The position numbers were made by a program, and so were the translations under genes. The notes beneath the pieces are model-generated. The model was not told the origin of the DNA, searched no databases, and saw only the letters and a program-made list of their open reading frames with translations. Below are positions 14,249 to 15,131 of a stretch of 15,131 nucleotides of DNA, piece by piece; position 1 is the stretch's first letter, and each line of letters begins with the position of its first letter. The stretch comes from DTU018 sp964618175 (lineage in GTDB: Bacteria > Bacillota > Syntrophomonadia > Syntrophomonadales > Syntrophomonadaceae), in the NCBI GenBank assembly GCA_964618175.1, contig CAZTZX010000049.1:1-15131 (forward strand), read 5' to 3'.

Positions 14249-14277
14249 CATTATCTGGGGCGAGGAGAAAATGATTG

Positions 14278-14589
14278 ATGAAAAAAATCAAGATTACCGT
14301 TATGAAAATGGCTCACTATCAGGACTTGATAGATAAATACGAAAATCCCATCAAACATGCCTGCAATATGACAATGGGGCGAATGTTTATTGCCAATGGT
14401 TGGGAAAAGCCGGAAGGAATGTGCGATAGTGCCTGGGAGAGTATGTCCGCTTTTGTAATGACCCTTGCCCACGGCGGCGAGGACTTTTACGACGGCTGGA
14501 TGAAAAACAAACAGTCAGCCATGATCTCCTGCAATGACGGTTTCCGTCCGGTCAGCTTTCTACTAGAAACGTTGGAAGAGGATTGTTGA
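14278..14589 (+). CDS. TIGR04076 family protein (unknown function)
   Basis: A 103-residue soluble protein that I recognise as the TIGR04076 family of small cysteine-containing proteins of unknown function. The pattern includes C29, KPEGMCDSAWESM (44-56, with C49), TLAHGGEDFYDGW (62-74) and SCNDGFRPVSFLLE (84-97, with C85), plus a C-terminal C103. The spaced cysteines suggest metal binding or redox activity, but this is not shown. The start is ATG 14278, 10 bases after GAGGAG (14262-14267); a TTG one codon earlier and an out-of-frame ATG at 14271 are rejected. It lies 29 bases downstream of the AraC-type regulator on the same strand, with no terminator visible between them, so the two may be co-transcribed. 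Confidence 0.8.
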   Translation: MKKIKITVMKMAHYQDLIDKYENPIKHACNMTMGRMFIANGWEKPEGMCDSAWESMSAFVMTLAHGGEDFYDGWMKNKQSAMISCNDGFRPVSFLLETLEEDC

Positions 14590-14601
14590 CTCATATAGAG
14601 A

Positions 14602-14630
14602 TTTACATGATATGAAAATAACGATATAAT
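14602..14630 (+). promoter_or_regulatory. Strong sigma-A-type promoter of the toxin-antitoxin operon
   Basis: TTTACA (14602-14607, 5 of 6 to TTGACA), a 17-base spacer and a perfect TATAAT (14625-14630). It lies 34 bases before the antitoxin ATG, so transcription would start near 14637 with a leader of under 30 bases. This is the clearest promoter in the window. Confidence 0.75.
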
Positions 14631-14636
14631 TATATC
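14623..14636. promoter_or_regulatory. Palindromic operator overlapping the -10 box
   Basis: GATATAATTATATC is a perfect 14-base palindrome that contains the -10 hexamer. Further GATA-type half-sites occur nearby (GATAT at 14609, GATAC at 14645). Phd/YefM antitoxins repress their own operons by binding such palindromes, so this is the probable autoregulation site. Confidence 0.6.
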
Positions 14637-14664
14637 AATAAAATGATACAAAGGGATGGGAAAT

Positions 14665-14931
14665 ATGATTATCAAACCATCAGTAGTATTAAGAAATGAT
14701 TACTCCACGATTTCAAAGCTGGCCAAGGAAACAAAGGAGCCAATATATATAACAAAAAATGGCGAAGGGGATTTGGTCCTCATGGACATTGATGTCTTTG
14801 AAAAAAGGGAACAAATGTTACAGCTTCGTGCTAAAGTGCTGCAGGCAGAAGAGGAACGAATCAGCGGAGCAGAAACCCTCAGTGTTTCAGAAGCAAGAAA
14901 AAGATTAAAAGAGCGGATCAATGAAAATTAG
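14665..14931 (+). CDS. Type II antitoxin, Phd/YefM family
   Basis: An 88-residue antitoxin. The N-terminal domain (MIIKPSVVLRNDYSTISKLA, then EPIYITKNGEGDLVLMDIDVFEKRE) is the Phd/YefM DNA-binding fold. The C-terminal 40 residues are a charged helical segment (LRAKVLQAEEERISGAE), the usual toxin-wrapping part. The ATG at 14665 is chosen because AAGGG (14651-14655) lies 9 bases upstream; an in-frame ATG at 14656 has no room for a ribosome site. Its last 11 bases overlap the toxin gene, giving translational coupling. The antitoxin is expected to neutralise the toxin and, alone or with it, to repress the palindrome-containing promoter. Confidence 0.92.
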   Translation: MIIKPSVVLRNDYSTISKLAKETKEPIYITKNGEGDLVLMDIDVFEKREQMLQLRAKVLQAEEERISGAETLSVSEARKRLKERINEN

Positions 14932-15131
14932 AATTTTGCCTTCTGCCTGGGAAGATCTAAAAAGGATCGAGGATTATTATCTGATACAGTTTGATATGGA
15001 AACTGCCATTAAAGTCACTGACCATATCTTAAATACCATTGAACGCTTGGAGAGTTTCCCGGATTCGGGCTCTCGTACACCCGATACATGGCTGAACGAA
15101 CAAGGCTATCGGATGGTGATTTGTAAAAAGC
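14921..15131 (+). CDS. RelE/ParE-family toxin (3' end beyond window)
   Basis: The first 70 residues of an open frame starting at ATG 14921, inside the antitoxin's last codons, and running off the right edge without a stop. The start MKIRILPSAWEDLKRIEDYY, the ERLESFPDSGSRTP segment and the YRMVICKK strand fit the RelE/ParE superfamily. Full members have about 95-110 residues, so roughly a third is missing. RelE-type members cleave mRNA on ribosomes, whereas ParE-type members poison gyrase; the deciding C-terminal residues are outside the window. Pairing with a Phd/YefM antitoxin supports a type II toxin-antitoxin module. Confidence 0.85.
   Translation, partial: MKIRILPSAWEDLKRIEDYYLIQFDMETAIKVTDHILNTIERLESFPDSGSRTPDTWLNEQGYRMVICKK

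Overview
The window reads as chromosomal DNA of an anaerobic Gram-positive bacterium, most likely a clostridial member of the Bacillota (Peptococcaceae or Syntrophomonadaceae type). This is inferred from purine-rich Shine-Dalgarno sites, sigma-A-like promoters, an 11-subunit complex I without an NADH module, and a membrane FeS oxidoreductase of the type found in syntrophs and sulfate- or organohalide-reducing Clostridia. No rRNA, tRNA, CRISPR array or transposase was seen.

Layout. Bases 1-198 hold no gene that I can support. They carry a short degenerate palindromic repeat and small hairpins. A Nudix hydrolase with an N-terminal zinc ribbon follows on the minus strand (199-699). The 350-base divergent intergenic region contains an 18-base dyad resembling Crp/Fnr or Rex operators and a plausible extended -10 promoter. 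From 1050 to 10901 there is a complete, tightly packed nuoABCDHIJKLMN operon with short gaps or overlaps throughout. After a hairpin, the same strand continues into a 715-residue membrane protein (10985-13132). It has a NarI-like heme b domain, two [4Fe-4S] motifs and two CCG domains, like HdrD and EtfAB:menaquinone oxidoreductases. A strong terminator ends this block at about 13224.

The right flank looks like accessory DNA and is visibly more AT-rich. It holds an AraC-type regulator fused to a GyrI-like effector domain, with a strong in-frame internal start; a small TIGR04076-like protein; and a Phd/YefM antitoxin with a RelE/ParE-type toxin cut off by the window edge. The antitoxin promoter overlaps a perfect 14-base palindrome.

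How the genes work together. The Nuo complex has the quinone-binding Q module and the proton-pumping P module but no NuoE, NuoF or NuoG. It therefore probably takes electrons from a donor other than NADH, such as reduced ferredoxin, and passes them to menaquinone while pumping ions. The FeS oxidoreductase immediately downstream probably exchanges electrons between the quinone pool and a soluble carrier (an electron-transfer flavoprotein or thiol/disulfide partner). Three points deserve most attention: NuoM lacks the transmembrane lysine kept at the aligned position in its paralogs NuoL and NuoN; NuoI carries a roughly 120-residue charged C-terminal extension with an internal 14-residue repeat; and the AraC-GyrI gene may make a second, effector-only protein.
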